Under the pieces are notes generated by a model that saw nothing but the letters and a program-made list of their open reading frames with translations, searched no databases and was not told where the DNA came from. A DNA stretch of 64,000 nt. It comes from Amycolatopsis alba DSM 44262. GTDB taxonomy: Bacteria; Actinomycetota; Actinomycetes; Mycobacteriales; Pseudonocardiaceae. The DNA is taken from contig NZ_KB913032.1 of assembly GCF_000384215.1 (NCBI RefSeq), forward strand, positions 7,711,605-7,775,604, read 5' to 3'. Each line of letters starts with the position of its first letter. Position 1 is the first letter of the stretch. Of the stretch, positions 54,230 to 62,356 are shown piece by piece. The translations under genes were made by a program, and so were the position numbers.

Positions 54230-54769
54230 GTGCTACTGGAACTACGCCAACGGCGGCCGCCGGGACCCAAGGCGGCGCGGGACGCCGGTGACGGGAACTA
54301 CCAGTTCGACGCCTTGGCGCGCGGTATGCGACGGCGTCCGTCCTGGCCCGACATCCTCGTTATCGGCGAAGCCGAACGCTACGGCTGCGACTGCGGCGAA
54401 GGGAAATGGGATGCGGCCGCCGCCGTGCGCGAGGCCGGTAGCCCGGCCTACACCCCCGCTCCTCTGCACGCTGCCGGGGCAGTGGGGACCGTACGCGCCC
54501 GCCTTCTTCGTCAACTCACCCGAGAGGGTGTAAACGTCGCCGCGCTCATCCTCGACGCGGTCGAGGGTAAGGACCCTGTCACCGGGAAGGTCATCCGTAC
54601 TCCCGCCCGGCTCCTCGACACGAAGGGCCTCGACTCCAACGGGGATGACACCTCGTTCCGTCTTCGCCTCACAGCCATCGTGTCCCCCTACCTCGCGGCG
54701 GCCGGAGCGTTCGGCGCCGTCCTCACCGGTATCGCCGCCATCGTCCGGGCCTGGAGGCACGGCGACTGA
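54230..54769 (+). pseudogene. Endonuclease/exonuclease/phosphatase fragment joined to a short membrane-helix ORF
   Basis: The first part (GNYQFDALARGMRRRPSWPD, ILVIGEAERYG, GKWDAAAAVREAGSPAYTPA) is the N-terminal core of an endonuclease/exonuclease/phosphatase-type protein. Its upstream piece (CYWNYANGG) and its continuation (LPGQWGPYAPAFFVN) lie in other frames, so it is a frameshifted fragment of about 100 residues. The same frame then continues in unrelated sequence containing GKVIRTPARLLDTKG and a membrane helix (IVSPYLAAAGAFGAVLTGIA). Whether the latter half is an independent gene is unclear. It overlaps a long antisense shadow frame. Confidence 0.4.
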
Positions 54770-54980
54770 GTCACCGCGTTCGCCGATCTCCTAGGTAGAG
54801 AGCCCGGACCTTCTGGGTCCCGCCGACGCGAGCCCTTGGGGGCGCCGAGGACCGGTCCGGAGGCTCGGCGATCGGCAGTACGAAATATCTCCGTAGCCGA
54901 CCGCTTCCCCGCCGAGTGCACTCCTCCGTCTGTTACCCGGAGTTGAGCGCCCGGCGGGGCCTTCCTCTTCTCGTGACGCG

Positions 54981-55301
54981 CTAGGACGGTTTCTTACGCC
55001 GAACTCTGGTCGCCGTCTTCGCGGGAGAGGCATCGGCGCGATCGAGTGGAGCTACCTCGTCATCGCCTGCCCGCCTTGAACGGGCCAGCCCTTTAAAGAC
55101 GACCACTGCGTGGTCCCGTTGGGACTCACTAAGTTCGCAATTAAGCGTCTGCCTCGCCGCCTTGTTACGCAATCGCGTCGCTGAGACCGCCTCGTATGCG
55201 TCGGTGAAGCGGTGCAAGTTCATGATCAAAAGACCAACGACGGCGGCCCCTGGGCCATAAGCCGCCAACTTACCGAGCACGATAAAAGTCTGAGGGTCCA
55301 T
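54981..55301 (-). CDS. Small membrane protein with basic tail
   Basis: 106 residues from an ATG with AGGGAG upstream. One membrane helix near the N-terminus (LAAYGPGAAVVGLLIMNLH), then a charged helical region (DAYEAVSATRLRNKAARQTL) and a Lys/Arg-rich tail ending RVRRKKPS. It faces the membrane-helix ORF ending at 54769 tail to tail, a layout reminiscent of small phage- or element-borne membrane proteins. Function unknown. Bases 55302-55639 contain no supported gene. Confidence 0.5.
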   Translation of the reverse strand: MDPQTFIVLGKLAAYGPGAAVVGLLIMNLHRFTDAYEAVSATRLRNKAARQTLNCELSESQRDHAVVVFKGLARSRRAGDDEVAPLDRADASPAKTATRVRRKKPS

Positions 55302-55639
55302 TCCAACTCCCTGCCGAAGTTAAGCGGGAGCCGGAGGCAGCGCACTAGGTCTGCCGCCTACATAAGCTCACCGCGGATGACGAATGACGCCGATCCGCGA
55401 TTAGGCCGTGACCAGTGGATGGTCCGGGCTGCTTACGAACTGCCGAATAGCACGGTCGCGCAAGGGCGGCCGGAAACCCCATGCCCTTGCAAGAAGAGAT
55501 GCCTCACGCAGGCAAGGCACCATCGCGCGCACGATCGTCACGAACATCGACAAGATGTGGACATCTCAAAGCCGAGACCTGCGGTGCTTTTTCGCACATT
55601 GGGCTCGACCGGGCGGACGCATACGAACAGTATGTACTG

Positions 55640-56228
55640 TGCTGCGCCGCGTGTCACCAAGCAAGTCCAGCGTCACCACCATCCCGACCGCGCTGCGGGA
55701 GCAGACGTCGATCGCCGCGGTGAGATACGGGCGCCCGATCGGCAGCCGGTGCCGCTAGTCGACCACGATCACGTCGACCGGGGTGTGGTCGATCTGGACC
55801 TGTTCGAGCAGCCCGGTGATCTCCGGTGGCGTCCCGCCGGGCCGAGCGCAGTGACCGGGCCGCGTCGGCGCCTTCGCGGGCGGTGGCCGCCGACACCGGG
55901 TCGAGCCGGGCGATCCGGCACAGCACAGTTCCGCGTGACGGTGCCGGGAATCCCCGGACACGGCATTCACGCGTGATCTCGCGCACGATCGCCTCGACCT
56001 CGTCAAGTGAGCCGAGCGCCGCCCCGGCCGCCGCTGGACTGGCCAGGCAGCAGCACAAACACCTGGCGCCGGGAGGTATCCAATTCGGCGGCCGCGTCCA
56101 GGCCCACCGTCGCATGGCCGGCCATCTGCTTGATCACCTCGGGCCGCCGCGCGGCGGCATCCCAGGTCTGCGCCGGCGCGGTCAGCACACCGCGTTCGAC
56201 CACCGGACTGTCGACCATCCGACAACCC
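55640..56228 (-). pseudogene. DDE (TniA/Mu-type integrase core) transposase remnant
   Basis: Reading leftward, one frame gives LGSLDEVEAIVREITRECRV, RGFPAPSRGTVLCRIARLDP and VSAATAREGADAARSLRSAR. Another then gives TPPEITGLLEQVQIDHTPVD and VIVVD, followed in a third by RLPIGRPYLTAAIDV. This is the region around the first catalytic Asp (QIDHTPVD) of Mu/TniA-like DDE transposases. At least two shifts are needed and the remaining catalytic residues are missing. It marks a former insertion site. Confidence 0.65.
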
Positions 56229-56646
56229 CATCACGGTCGTGCACACGAGTACGAGTCGACAGCGACCGTAGTGTGCGGGGAACTCCGGAACAGCACGAGA
56301 ACCCGAAGCTCTCTGCACGCGCGGACAGCAGCCCAGCTCATCGGTGCAGGCGGGTTCGGACATTCACACTGCCTCCCCCGACGAGGACGTATTCTGAGGC
56401 GATCAGCTGAGTTGCTTGAGCCGCAGCACGCGCATGCAGCCGGCCGCGGCCGCGGCTGCGGCGAACTCGTCGCCATCGGGGACCCGTCAGCCGTGGTCGG
56501 TTCGTCCATGGCAGCTCACACGACGCGGCTCTCGATGGCGGAACGCGGCGCACCTGGGGGAACCTGCTTCCGAATTCGCGCGGAATAGGATGCGTCGTAC
56601 AGACTTTCGAAGCAAGTGGCACTTATATCTATAATGGTGAAAGTTC

Positions 56647-56883
56647 ATGCCAGTCACCCGCTTGGCGGATTACGAGCCCTGGGAATTTATCGCTACGGTA
56701 TTGCGGTCAGACCGATCGGACAGGGGAGAAGTCGCGCCGACCGGCAGCCGCAAAGCGAAGTGGGGGCCACACGATTTCAGTCAATCCTTGCCATTGTTTC
56801 TTGAATTAACTGCTTCGAATCAACTTCCGATAGTCAAATGGGGCAATGCGATGCGTTCAGCTCTGCCCTGGAATCGTTTATGA
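56647..56883 (+). CDS. Small hypothetical protein
   Basis: 78 residues (TRLADYEPWEFIATVLRSDR, KWGPHDFSQSLPLFLELTAS, NQLPIVKWGNAMRSALPWNR). Protein-like composition with lower GC than the surroundings; GTGAAAG upstream is a weak ribosome site. Family not recognised. It may be a transferred fragment. Bases 56229-56646 before it contain no supported gene. Confidence 0.35.
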   Translation: MPVTRLADYEPWEFIATVLRSDRSDRGEVAPTGSRKAKWGPHDFSQSLPLFLELTASNQLPIVKWGNAMRSALPWNRL

Positions 56884-57258
56884 CGCGTGAAACGAGGGGG
56901 TTTCTGCTTCGATCTCAAGAGAAGAATCCATGCCGCACAGCAACCCCGACGAGGTGATCCAAGCAGGTAAGATGACGCCTGGACCCGACGAGGCGTACGT
57001 CCCTAACCTGTTTTCTGACTGTCATGACTGCCAGGCCTTGCGGTGAGTGGAGCAGGTGATTCCGGGTCATCTTTGGGTGATGGGCCGCGGGCGCGCCTTG
57101 ACGTGAATCGAAGCGCAAAGATAAACGTCAGCCGGGTTTCATCGCGTTTCAACTTGAGCCGAACACCCGGCGGCCACTTGCCGTCCTTTTGTGACCCATC
57201 ATATCTCGTTTTATTCATCCGCGCTAAATGTGCGGACTTCAGAGGAGGGGATTCAATC

Positions 57259-57825
57259 ATGAGCATGAGACGGTTTTTCGCTGTGTGCTCGACAATCGTG
57301 GCTGCGGCCGGGCTGTGCGTTGCAGGGGCCGTGCCCGCCGGCGCTGCCGGTTCGGCGCGCGTGGTCGAGGGCGAGATGCACATCGGCCGGTTCGACGCGG
57401 CGGTCGCCGAGGCGCACGGGTACGAGATCCGGACCAGCCCGGACGGCACCCAGTACTCGGTGCGCAAAGGCGCTCCGGCCGACGCTGTCCCGATGAACGA
57501 GGTCGACGGGACCTGTGGTCGTTCCTGGGTGTGGGAGGACGGGATCGGCAACGCGTCCGTAGTCCTGAGGACTGGTTTCCACGTCCGCAGGGACGTTGTC
57601 GCCCGGAGCTGGCGCGTCCAGCTGAATGACGACGGCGGGACGAGCACCCAGCAGTTCTCGGGCGGCTCCAGTGGCCCCTACTGGGAAGAGATCCGCGTCG
57701 TCCCCGGCTTGACCAGGGGAACCGGCTACGCCGTGGTCAGGAGCAACGGCTCGAACTTCGCGATCCTGACCGACGGGGCTGTCTGCTTCTCCGGCGGCCC
57801 CTCAGCCAAAACTACAATCTACTGA
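57259..57825 (+). CDS. Small secreted protein
   Basis: 188 residues from an ATG with an excellent GAGGAGGGG site. The signal peptide is RRFFAVCSTIVAAAGLCVAG with cleavage after AGA (about residue 29). The mature part is beta-rich with Trp and Cys (DGTCGRSWVWEDGIGNASVV, FHVRRDVVARSWRVQLNDDG, GAVCFSGGPSAKTTIY) and two cysteines able to form a disulfide. It resembles small extracellular proteins of actinomycetes of unknown role. Monocistronic. Confidence 0.75.
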   Translation: MSMRRFFAVCSTIVAAAGLCVAGAVPAGAAGSARVVEGEMHIGRFDAAVAEAHGYEIRTSPDGTQYSVRKGAPADAVPMNEVDGTCGRSWVWEDGIGNASVVLRTGFHVRRDVVARSWRVQLNDDGGTSTQQFSGGSSGPYWEEIRVVPGLTRGTGYAVVRSNGSNFAILTDGAVCFSGGPSAKTTIY

Positions 57826-57875
57826 ACCACCCAGCGGGGCATCGCCCCGTCCTGACCACGATTGCGATACCCCGC

Positions 57876-58436
57876 ATGGACACTGACGACAACGGGGCCC
57901 CGCAGGCGCGGGGCCCCGCCCTCACCGACTACCTCACCGGCTTCCCCGCCCCGCTCGCGGTGGCCGGCACCGGCCTCGGGCTCGGCACGATCACCAGCTG
58001 GTCCAGCCACGGAGCCGACGACCTGACCACAGCGCTGGAGGTGCTCTACGCACACGGCACCCGCCTGGCCCTGGCGATCACCACCGTCCGCTCCACCCAC
58101 GGCATCGACCCACGCGGCCTGCCCATCGAGACCCCCGCGATCCAGCTGATCAACTTCCTCACCCGCGCCGCCGTCCACACCACCCCCGAGGACCCCGCCG
58201 CCCGGCTCGAGCACGACCGGAACATCCAGCACACCACCGACCAGGCCCCCCGCACCACGGTGACCGTGCTCTGCGACGGGCACCCCGTCACCGGCCAGCG
58301 CGTCACCGTGCTCGAACACGCCGTCATCGAACTGCCCTGGCACGACAAACACACCGTGCTCTGCGCCGGCCCACACGACATCCTCGACACACTCACCCTG
58401 CGCACCGCCACACCCGAGGACCTCGCCCACCTCTGA
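57876..58436 (+). CDS. Hypothetical protein, alpha/beta
   Basis: 186 residues from an ATG. Well-behaved sequence: LTDYLTGFPAPLAVAGTGLG, LEVLYAHGTRLALAITTVRS, then IQLINFLTRAAVHTTPEDPA and TVTVLCDGHPVTGQRVTVLE. No domain recognised. Antisense frames are also long but low in complexity. Confidence 0.6.
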   Translation: MDTDDNGAPQARGPALTDYLTGFPAPLAVAGTGLGLGTITSWSSHGADDLTTALEVLYAHGTRLALAITTVRSTHGIDPRGLPIETPAIQLINFLTRAAVHTTPEDPAARLEHDRNIQHTTDQAPRTTVTVLCDGHPVTGQRVTVLEHAVIELPWHDKHTVLCAGPHDILDTLTLRTATPEDLAHL

Positions 58437-58478
58437 CACCACCGCGCTCTCCGGCGCTTCCCGCGCTGTACGGCCGGG

Positions 58479-58793
58479 GTGACCACCGGGTCCACTGGGT
58501 CGGCGCCCCCAGTTAGCGCTTCGAGTGGCCGCTACGCGCCCGCCGACCTTCACCACCGCTTGGTGTCCTGCGGTGTGCCGGACGCTTATCTCGCGCCAAA
58601 GTCGATCTCGACAGCGGCGCTGTCCGTCAGCTACGACGGAACAGCCGCGACAAGCTGGGTACCCCTCGCACGGGAGGTGTTGACCGATCATGCGATGGGG
58701 ACCGCAGACGAACGGTTTCGAACACAACAGTTCCTTAGAGAGGCCATGCAGCGCGATGACATGAGCCACCACCTGCTCGGCGACACCGACTAG
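58479..58793 (+). CDS. Hypothetical protein
   Basis: 104 residues from a GTG without a strong ribosome site. Segments such as DLHHRLVSCGVPDAYLAPKS, STAALSVSYDGTAATSWVPL and EVLTDHAMGTADERFRTQQF look protein-like. No family recognised. Confidence 0.45.
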   Translation: MTTGSTGSAPPVSASSGRYAPADLHHRLVSCGVPDAYLAPKSISTAALSVSYDGTAATSWVPLAREVLTDHAMGTADERFRTQQFLREAMQRDDMSHHLLGDTD

Positions 58794-58966
58794 CGCGACT
58801 TCCAACCATGCGTATCGGCCTGCGCACGTAGCTGGCGGCTGACTGAACGGCCATGTCCGAGAAGCAAGCTCGACACGTAGGTGAGGGGAAGGGACGGCAT
58901 TGCCGATGAAGGAAATGCCCCTGGCCAGCAACGGTGGTCAGGGGCATTCCCGCTCGCGGATTCCAG

Positions 58967-59200
58967 TTACAGCTGGTCGAACTCGCCGTCCTTGGCGCTA
59001 TGGATGAACGCGGCCCATTCGGTGGGGTCGAACGCGAGGATCGGGCTTGCGGCACCGAGTTTGGTGTCGCGGACCCCGATCACTCCGGGAACGGACCCGA
59101 CTTCGACGCAGCCGCCGTTCTCCTTGCTGTAGGAGGCTTTGTGCCAGTTGGTCGCGTCGGCGAGGGCGGCAACGGCGTCCTCGTTGTTCATGGTGCTCAC
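58967..59200 (-). CDS. DUF397 protein
   Basis: 77 residues. Matches the DUF397 family: NWHKASYSKENGGCVEVGSV, VIGVRDTKLGAASPILAF and DPTEWAAFIHSAKDGEFD. A GTG at 59200 overlaps the stop of the upstream regulator (GTGA); an ATG three codons later is an alternative. DUF397 and XRE-DUF5753 genes are usually paired in actinomycetes and the small protein is thought to work with the regulator. Confidence 0.93.
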   Translation of the reverse strand: MSTMNNEDAVAALADATNWHKASYSKENGGCVEVGSVPGVIGVRDTKLGAASPILAFDPTEWAAFIHSAKDGEFDQL

Positions 59201-60060
59201 AGTTCCTTTGCTAGCTGACGGAACAGCGCCGAAGTTTTCTCCGGCTTGCTGGCCTTGATCCGAAGTTCGGTCAAGGCGTTGCGGTACTTCCTGATCTGCT
59301 CCAGTTCCTCGTAGTAGTAGGGCTTGACCAGTGTCTCCGCGTACACGCAGCCGGGGTAGTCCTCAAGTTCCGGCGGCGCCGAGAGGATGGTGAAGGTCCC
59401 TTCCACACCAGTGTGCGCGCCGACCGTGGTCGGCAGCACCTGCAATTTGATACCGGGCCGGTCGGCGAGATCGGCCAGGTGGAGCAGCTGTTCGCGCAGG
59501 ACGTCCTTGCCGCCGACTTCCCACTCCAGAGCGGTGGAGGCCACGACCCGCCACACCAGCGGCGGCTCACCTTCCTCGAAGATCATGCGCTGACGCGCCA
59601 TCCGCAGGTCGACACGGCGGGCGACCTCGTCCTCGGACAGGTCCGGCTCGGCGCCGCGAATCGTGGCCTCCGCGTAGCGGCGGGTCTGGAAGGCACCCGC
59701 GACGACCTGGGCGTCCCAGCCTTCCAGCTGGCTGGCCGAGGACTCCATGCCCAGGAACAGCCCGAAATCCTCGGGCACGTCGTGCTGCTCGAATCCGACG
59801 AACCAGTCCTTGCCTTTACGTGCCCGCTCGCGAAGCCGCTGGAATGCCTCGGCTCGCTCCACAACGCCGTAGAGGGCGAGCAGGCTCTCGAGTTCCAGCG
59901 GCTTCGGCAGCGAGCGGCCGTTCTCGATGTGGGCGATCGCCGAGACACTGCCCCGGATCGCCTGGGCGGCGGCCTCGCGGCTGATCCCGGCAGCTTCGCG
60001 CAAGCGTCGCATCGCGACGGCGAACCACCACCTCAGCGCGGTCGGGCTGTTCGTGGCCAC
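59197..60060 (-). CDS. XRE regulator with DUF5753, partner of DUF397
   Basis: 287 residues from a GTG at 60060 with GAGGAG upstream. Helix-turn-helix at about 14-70 (MRRLREAAGISREAAAQAIR, VSAIAHIENGRSLPKPLE). DUF5753 follows: QVVAGAFQTRRYAEATIRG, DLSEDEVARRVDLRMARQRM, ALEWEVGGKDVLREQLLHLA and YPGCVYAETLVKPYYYEELE. Divergently oriented to the operon at 60174 with only 113 bp between them and a perfect 12-bp palindrome in the gap, so it is a good candidate regulator for that operon and possibly the lasso genes beyond. Confidence 0.92.
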   Translation of the reverse strand: MATNSPTALRWWFAVAMRRLREAAGISREAAAQAIRGSVSAIAHIENGRSLPKPLELESLLALYGVVERAEAFQRLRERARKGKDWFVGFEQHDVPEDFGLFLGMESSASQLEGWDAQVVAGAFQTRRYAEATIRGAEPDLSEDEVARRVDLRMARQRMIFEEGEPPLVWRVVASTALEWEVGGKDVLREQLLHLADLADRPGIKLQVLPTTVGAHTGVEGTFTILSAPPELEDYPGCVYAETLVKPYYYEELEQIRKYRNALTELRIKASKPEKTSALFRQLAKEL

Positions 60061-60144
60061 GCACTGCTCCTCTTCTGCCTGGTAGCGCCCTCGCAGTGAT
60101 CGAATTTTCGCACGCGCGAGCACACCCGATCGGAGTATCTGTTT

Positions 60145-60156
60145 TGACGATCGTCA
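60145..60156. promoter_or_regulatory. Palindromic operator candidate
   Basis: TGACGATCGTCA, a perfect palindrome, lies within a TTTTGACGA promoter-like stretch about 18 bp before the ATG at 60174. It may be a binding site for the divergent XRE regulator. Inference from position and symmetry. Confidence 0.5.
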
Positions 60157-60173
60157 GATGTACCGTCGTCATC

Positions 60174-60362
60174 ATGACCTACGTCACTCAGGTTGCGAAC
60201 ACGGTACCTGGGCGGCGCGTCCCCGTCTCGGGGTGGTGCTCCGGCGATCCCGCCGCCGTCGAGCGCCACCCCTGGGCCATCCGATCGGCAGCGGCCCCGG
60301 CGCTGACCCCCGACCCGTCCGGGGCCGCTGCCACCACCAGCGAAGGAGCACCCGCGCGATGA
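60174..60362 (+). CDS. Small hypothetical protein, first gene of operon
   Basis: 62 residues from an ATG just after the palindrome, so the transcript may be nearly leaderless. Sequence TYVTQVANTVPGRRVPVSGW then an Ala/Pro-rich tail. The stop overlaps the next start (ATGA). No domain. Confidence 0.5.
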   Translation: MTYVTQVANTVPGRRVPVSGWCSGDPAAVERHPWAIRSAAAPALTPDPSGAAATTSEGAPAR

Positions 60363-60796
60363 CCGCGACCCTGACCGTGCCGAGGACGTCCCTGTCCTGC
60401 CTCGCCACCGCCCTCGTGCGGGTGACCCGCCGCGGGGACCACCGCGCGGAGCTGATCGCCGAGCTGGCGACCGCCCGGCTCACGCCCGCGTGCTTCGTGC
60501 CCGGCATCGAGCACCAGGCCGCCGCCGCGATCGTGCGCACCGGCCTGCCGACCGTGGAGCACCAGCGCCGCACGCTGCAGCGGCGCATCGACGAGCACCT
60601 GTTCCTCGACACGACCGCCCGGACGGGCGTGCGGGTCCTGGCCTGCTGGGACGACAGCGCGCACCGCGTCCGGATGCACGTCGCCGAAACCGGCGAACCC
60701 GGTCTGTGGGACCGCATCGTCGCCCTCTTCACCCGATGGGAGATGACCGGACGCCCCGTCCCAGCCACCTCCGGGCCGATCGGATCGGCCTCGTGA
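60359..60796 (+). CDS. Hypothetical protein of lasso-adjacent operon
   Basis: 145 residues, helical, with LSCLATALVRVTRRGDHRAE, FVPGIEHQAAAAIVRTGLPT, HLFLDTTARTGVRVLACWDD and LWDRIVALFTRWEMTGRP. Family not recognised. It overlaps neighbours by ATGA and GTGA at its ends. Confidence 0.65.
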   Translation: MTATLTVPRTSLSCLATALVRVTRRGDHRAELIAELATARLTPACFVPGIEHQAAAAIVRTGLPTVEHQRRTLQRRIDEHLFLDTTARTGVRVLACWDDSAHRVRMHVAETGEPGLWDRIVALFTRWEMTGRPVPATSGPIGSAS

Positions 60797-61347
60797 CGCT
60801 CGCGACCGAAGTCTCAATGGCCACGTCGGCGGGCATCGCGCCCGCTCCGCCACGCGCGGCCGCTGTGGTCCGCGCGTTCACCACAGTCCCGCCCGGCGGC
60901 TACCGGCATCCCGTGCTGGAGGCCGCGGCGGCGCTGGCCGCCGAGCACCGCTTACGTGCCGGGGTCCACCGGATTGTCGGCGATCACCAGGCCGACGATC
61001 CGGTGGTGGCCGCCGCCGCGCGGACGGCGCGTTCCCGCGATGCCGCCTGCGCGGTACTGATCGACCGGATCGACCGCTGGGCCACCACCGAACTCGCCGA
61101 AGGCCGCGCGGGGGTGCTGCATACGGAGTCGCTCGGGCAGCTCATCGACCGGATGGTGACGGTCTGGATGCGCGGGCAGCTCCTGGCCGACGCCCGCCTC
61201 GATGCGAGCGACCCGGAGGTGCGGGTCGCTTCGGCGCAGCTAGGCGAGCTGGGCCGCGCCTACGACGACCTGGTCACGGATCTGCGTCTCGGGCGGCGCC
61301 GTCTTCCGAGGCTGCAGACACCGACCGGCCCCGCCGGAATGGCGTGA
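60793..61347 (+). CDS. DUF4254-family protein
   Basis: 184 residues from a GTG overlapping the previous stop. DUF4254 features are present: HPVLEAAAALAAEHRLRAGV, AACAVLIDRIDRWATTEL, LHTESLGQLIDRMVTVWMRG and AYDDLVTDLRLGRRRLP. The family is helical and of unknown role and often found in actinomycete accessory operons. Adjacent to the XRE/DUF397 pair and upstream of the lasso genes. Confidence 0.75.
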   Translation: MTLATEVSMATSAGIAPAPPRAAAVVRAFTTVPPGGYRHPVLEAAAALAAEHRLRAGVHRIVGDHQADDPVVAAAARTARSRDAACAVLIDRIDRWATTELAEGRAGVLHTESLGQLIDRMVTVWMRGQLLADARLDASDPEVRVASAQLGELGRAYDDLVTDLRLGRRRLPRLQTPTGPAGMA

Positions 61348-61351
61348 GCCG

Positions 61352-61669
61352 GTGGAGGGGGCAGCTATCCGCCCGGTGGAGGGTCTGGTCGTGGCGGCGG
61401 ACAGCCCGGCCGGACGCGCCGCCGAGGCCATCAACGACCTGACCCGGCATTTGCCGGAGCCCGGCGAGCCGAACGCCTGCCCGACGTGTGCGGGCCGGTT
61501 CTGGCCGTGCGAGTACTTCGATGACGCGGCCTACCGCGTGCACACCGCCCGGCTGCGGGTCGGCGACATCGTCCCGCTGGACCTGCATCCCCGCTTGTGG
61601 TCACCGTCTGCTCCGCAAGACCCGCGGGCGTGGCCGTCCGATACCGATGAGGAGACCGATCGTGGATGA
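61352..61669 (+). CDS. Small CxxC protein
   Basis: 105 residues from a GTG. Contains a compact Cys cluster, NACPTCAGRFWPCEYFDDAA, likely a zinc site or paired cysteines, and an acidic C-terminus. The stop overlaps the next start. Confidence 0.6.
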   Translation: MEGAAIRPVEGLVVAADSPAGRAAEAINDLTRHLPEPGEPNACPTCAGRFWPCEYFDDAAYRVHTARLRVGDIVPLDLHPRLWSPSAPQDPRAWPSDTDEETDRG

Positions 61670-62006
61670 AGTCCTGAACTCCACTCTGCGGACAGCGGTC
61701 TATGGCCGCCTCAACTATCTCGACACGATCGTCGGCGAGGCCGACAAGGAGTCCAAGTCGGCGCTGGCCGACACCGTCATCACCCAGATGACCGGTGCGT
61801 GGCGGGAACTGCTGGAGGCGCACGAACCCGACGAGCGCGGCCGCTGCCGCGCCTGCTCGCCGTGGCGGCTGCTCGGTCGTGCGGACTGCACGGTGTGGCG
61901 GACCGCCCACCGCCACCTGATCACCGACGCCGCCGAACGCCCCGCCGCGACCGGCAAAGCCACGGGACGGCACCACTTCCGGCCAGCGACGCCGACCTCG
62001 TCCTGA
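61662..62006 (+). CDS. Small Cys-containing hypothetical protein
   Basis: 114 residues from a GTG within the end of the previous gene, with GAGGAGA upstream. Sequence STLRTAVYGRLNYLDTIVGE, ITQMTGAWRELLEAHEPDER, GRCRACSPWRLLGRADCTVW with a CRxCxxW motif near the C-terminus. Family not recognised. Last gene before the lasso precursor; the gap 62007-62141 contains no further ORF. Confidence 0.6.
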   Translation: MDEVLNSTLRTAVYGRLNYLDTIVGEADKESKSALADTVITQMTGAWRELLEAHEPDERGRCRACSPWRLLGRADCTVWRTAHRHLITDAAERPAATGKATGRHHFRPATPTSS

Positions 62007-62141
62007 CATTCCGCAACCGCAGGCCGTTCCCGAACGGCCCCGCAGGTTCACCCCAGCGCGGCTATCAGCCGTCCAGCGGGGTGTGCAAGGAACAACTGAG
62101 TGCGGCGAAAGCCGTGTGAGCAAAAGGAAGGGAGGGCAGAC

Positions 62142-62282
62142 ATGGAAACCGTGAACGACCAACCAGAGAGCGGTCAGACGACTGACGCGCCGGTGTTGCT
62201 GGTCAGCCTCGGCGAGGCGTCGGCGGTGACCTTGGGGCAGGGCAAAGGCAGCTCGGAGGACAAGCGACGGGCCTACAACTAG
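62142..62282 (+). CDS. Lasso peptide precursor, albusnodin-like
   Basis: 46 residues from an ATG with AGGAAGGGAGG upstream. The leader follows the actinobacterial lasso pattern PxLxxxxGxxxxxTxG: Pro17, Leu19, Gly24, Thr30 at the -2 position and Gly32 as core residue 1. The predicted core is GQGKGSSEDKRRAYN (residues 32-46). Gly1 can form the macrolactam with Glu8 or Asp9; Lys4 and Lys10 are free. The core is nearly the same as albusnodin (GQGGGQSEDKRRAYNC as recalled), a lasso peptide whose lysine is acetylated by a cluster-encoded acetyltransferase. Here Gly4 is replaced by Lys, Gln6 by Ser, and the terminal Cys is absent. The cyclase gene follows directly. Confidence 0.88.
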   Translation: METVNDQPESGQTTDAPVLLVSLGEASAVTLGQGKGSSEDKRRAYN

Positions 62283-62288
62283 GCCACC

Positions 62289-62329
62289 GATCCGGTGCCC
62301 AGCCCGCCCTGGGGGCTGAGCACCGGATC
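62289..62329 (+). promoter_or_regulatory. Intercistronic hairpin between lasso precursor and cyclase
   Basis: Arms GATCCGGTGC and GCACCGGATC pair perfectly, then one mismatch, then CAGCCC/GGGCTG around a 7-base loop (16 of 17 pairs). It starts seven bases after the precursor stop. Such structures in RiPP operons usually attenuate read-through or stabilise the upstream message, giving more precursor than enzyme. It is placed 27 bases before the cyclase start. Confidence 0.8.
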
Positions 62330-62356
62330 ACCACCACGGTCAAGGAAAGGGAAGTC

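Noticed and set aside
56930..57046. A 38-residue ORF ending CHDCQALR, considered as a peptide precursor
   Set aside because: Only a weak ribosome site, no leader pattern and no modifying enzyme nearby; cannot be supported.
57819..58931. A minus-strand ORF of 370 codons
   Set aside because: Gly/Val-rich shadow of the hypothetical genes at 57876 and 58479, with no domain or ribosome site.
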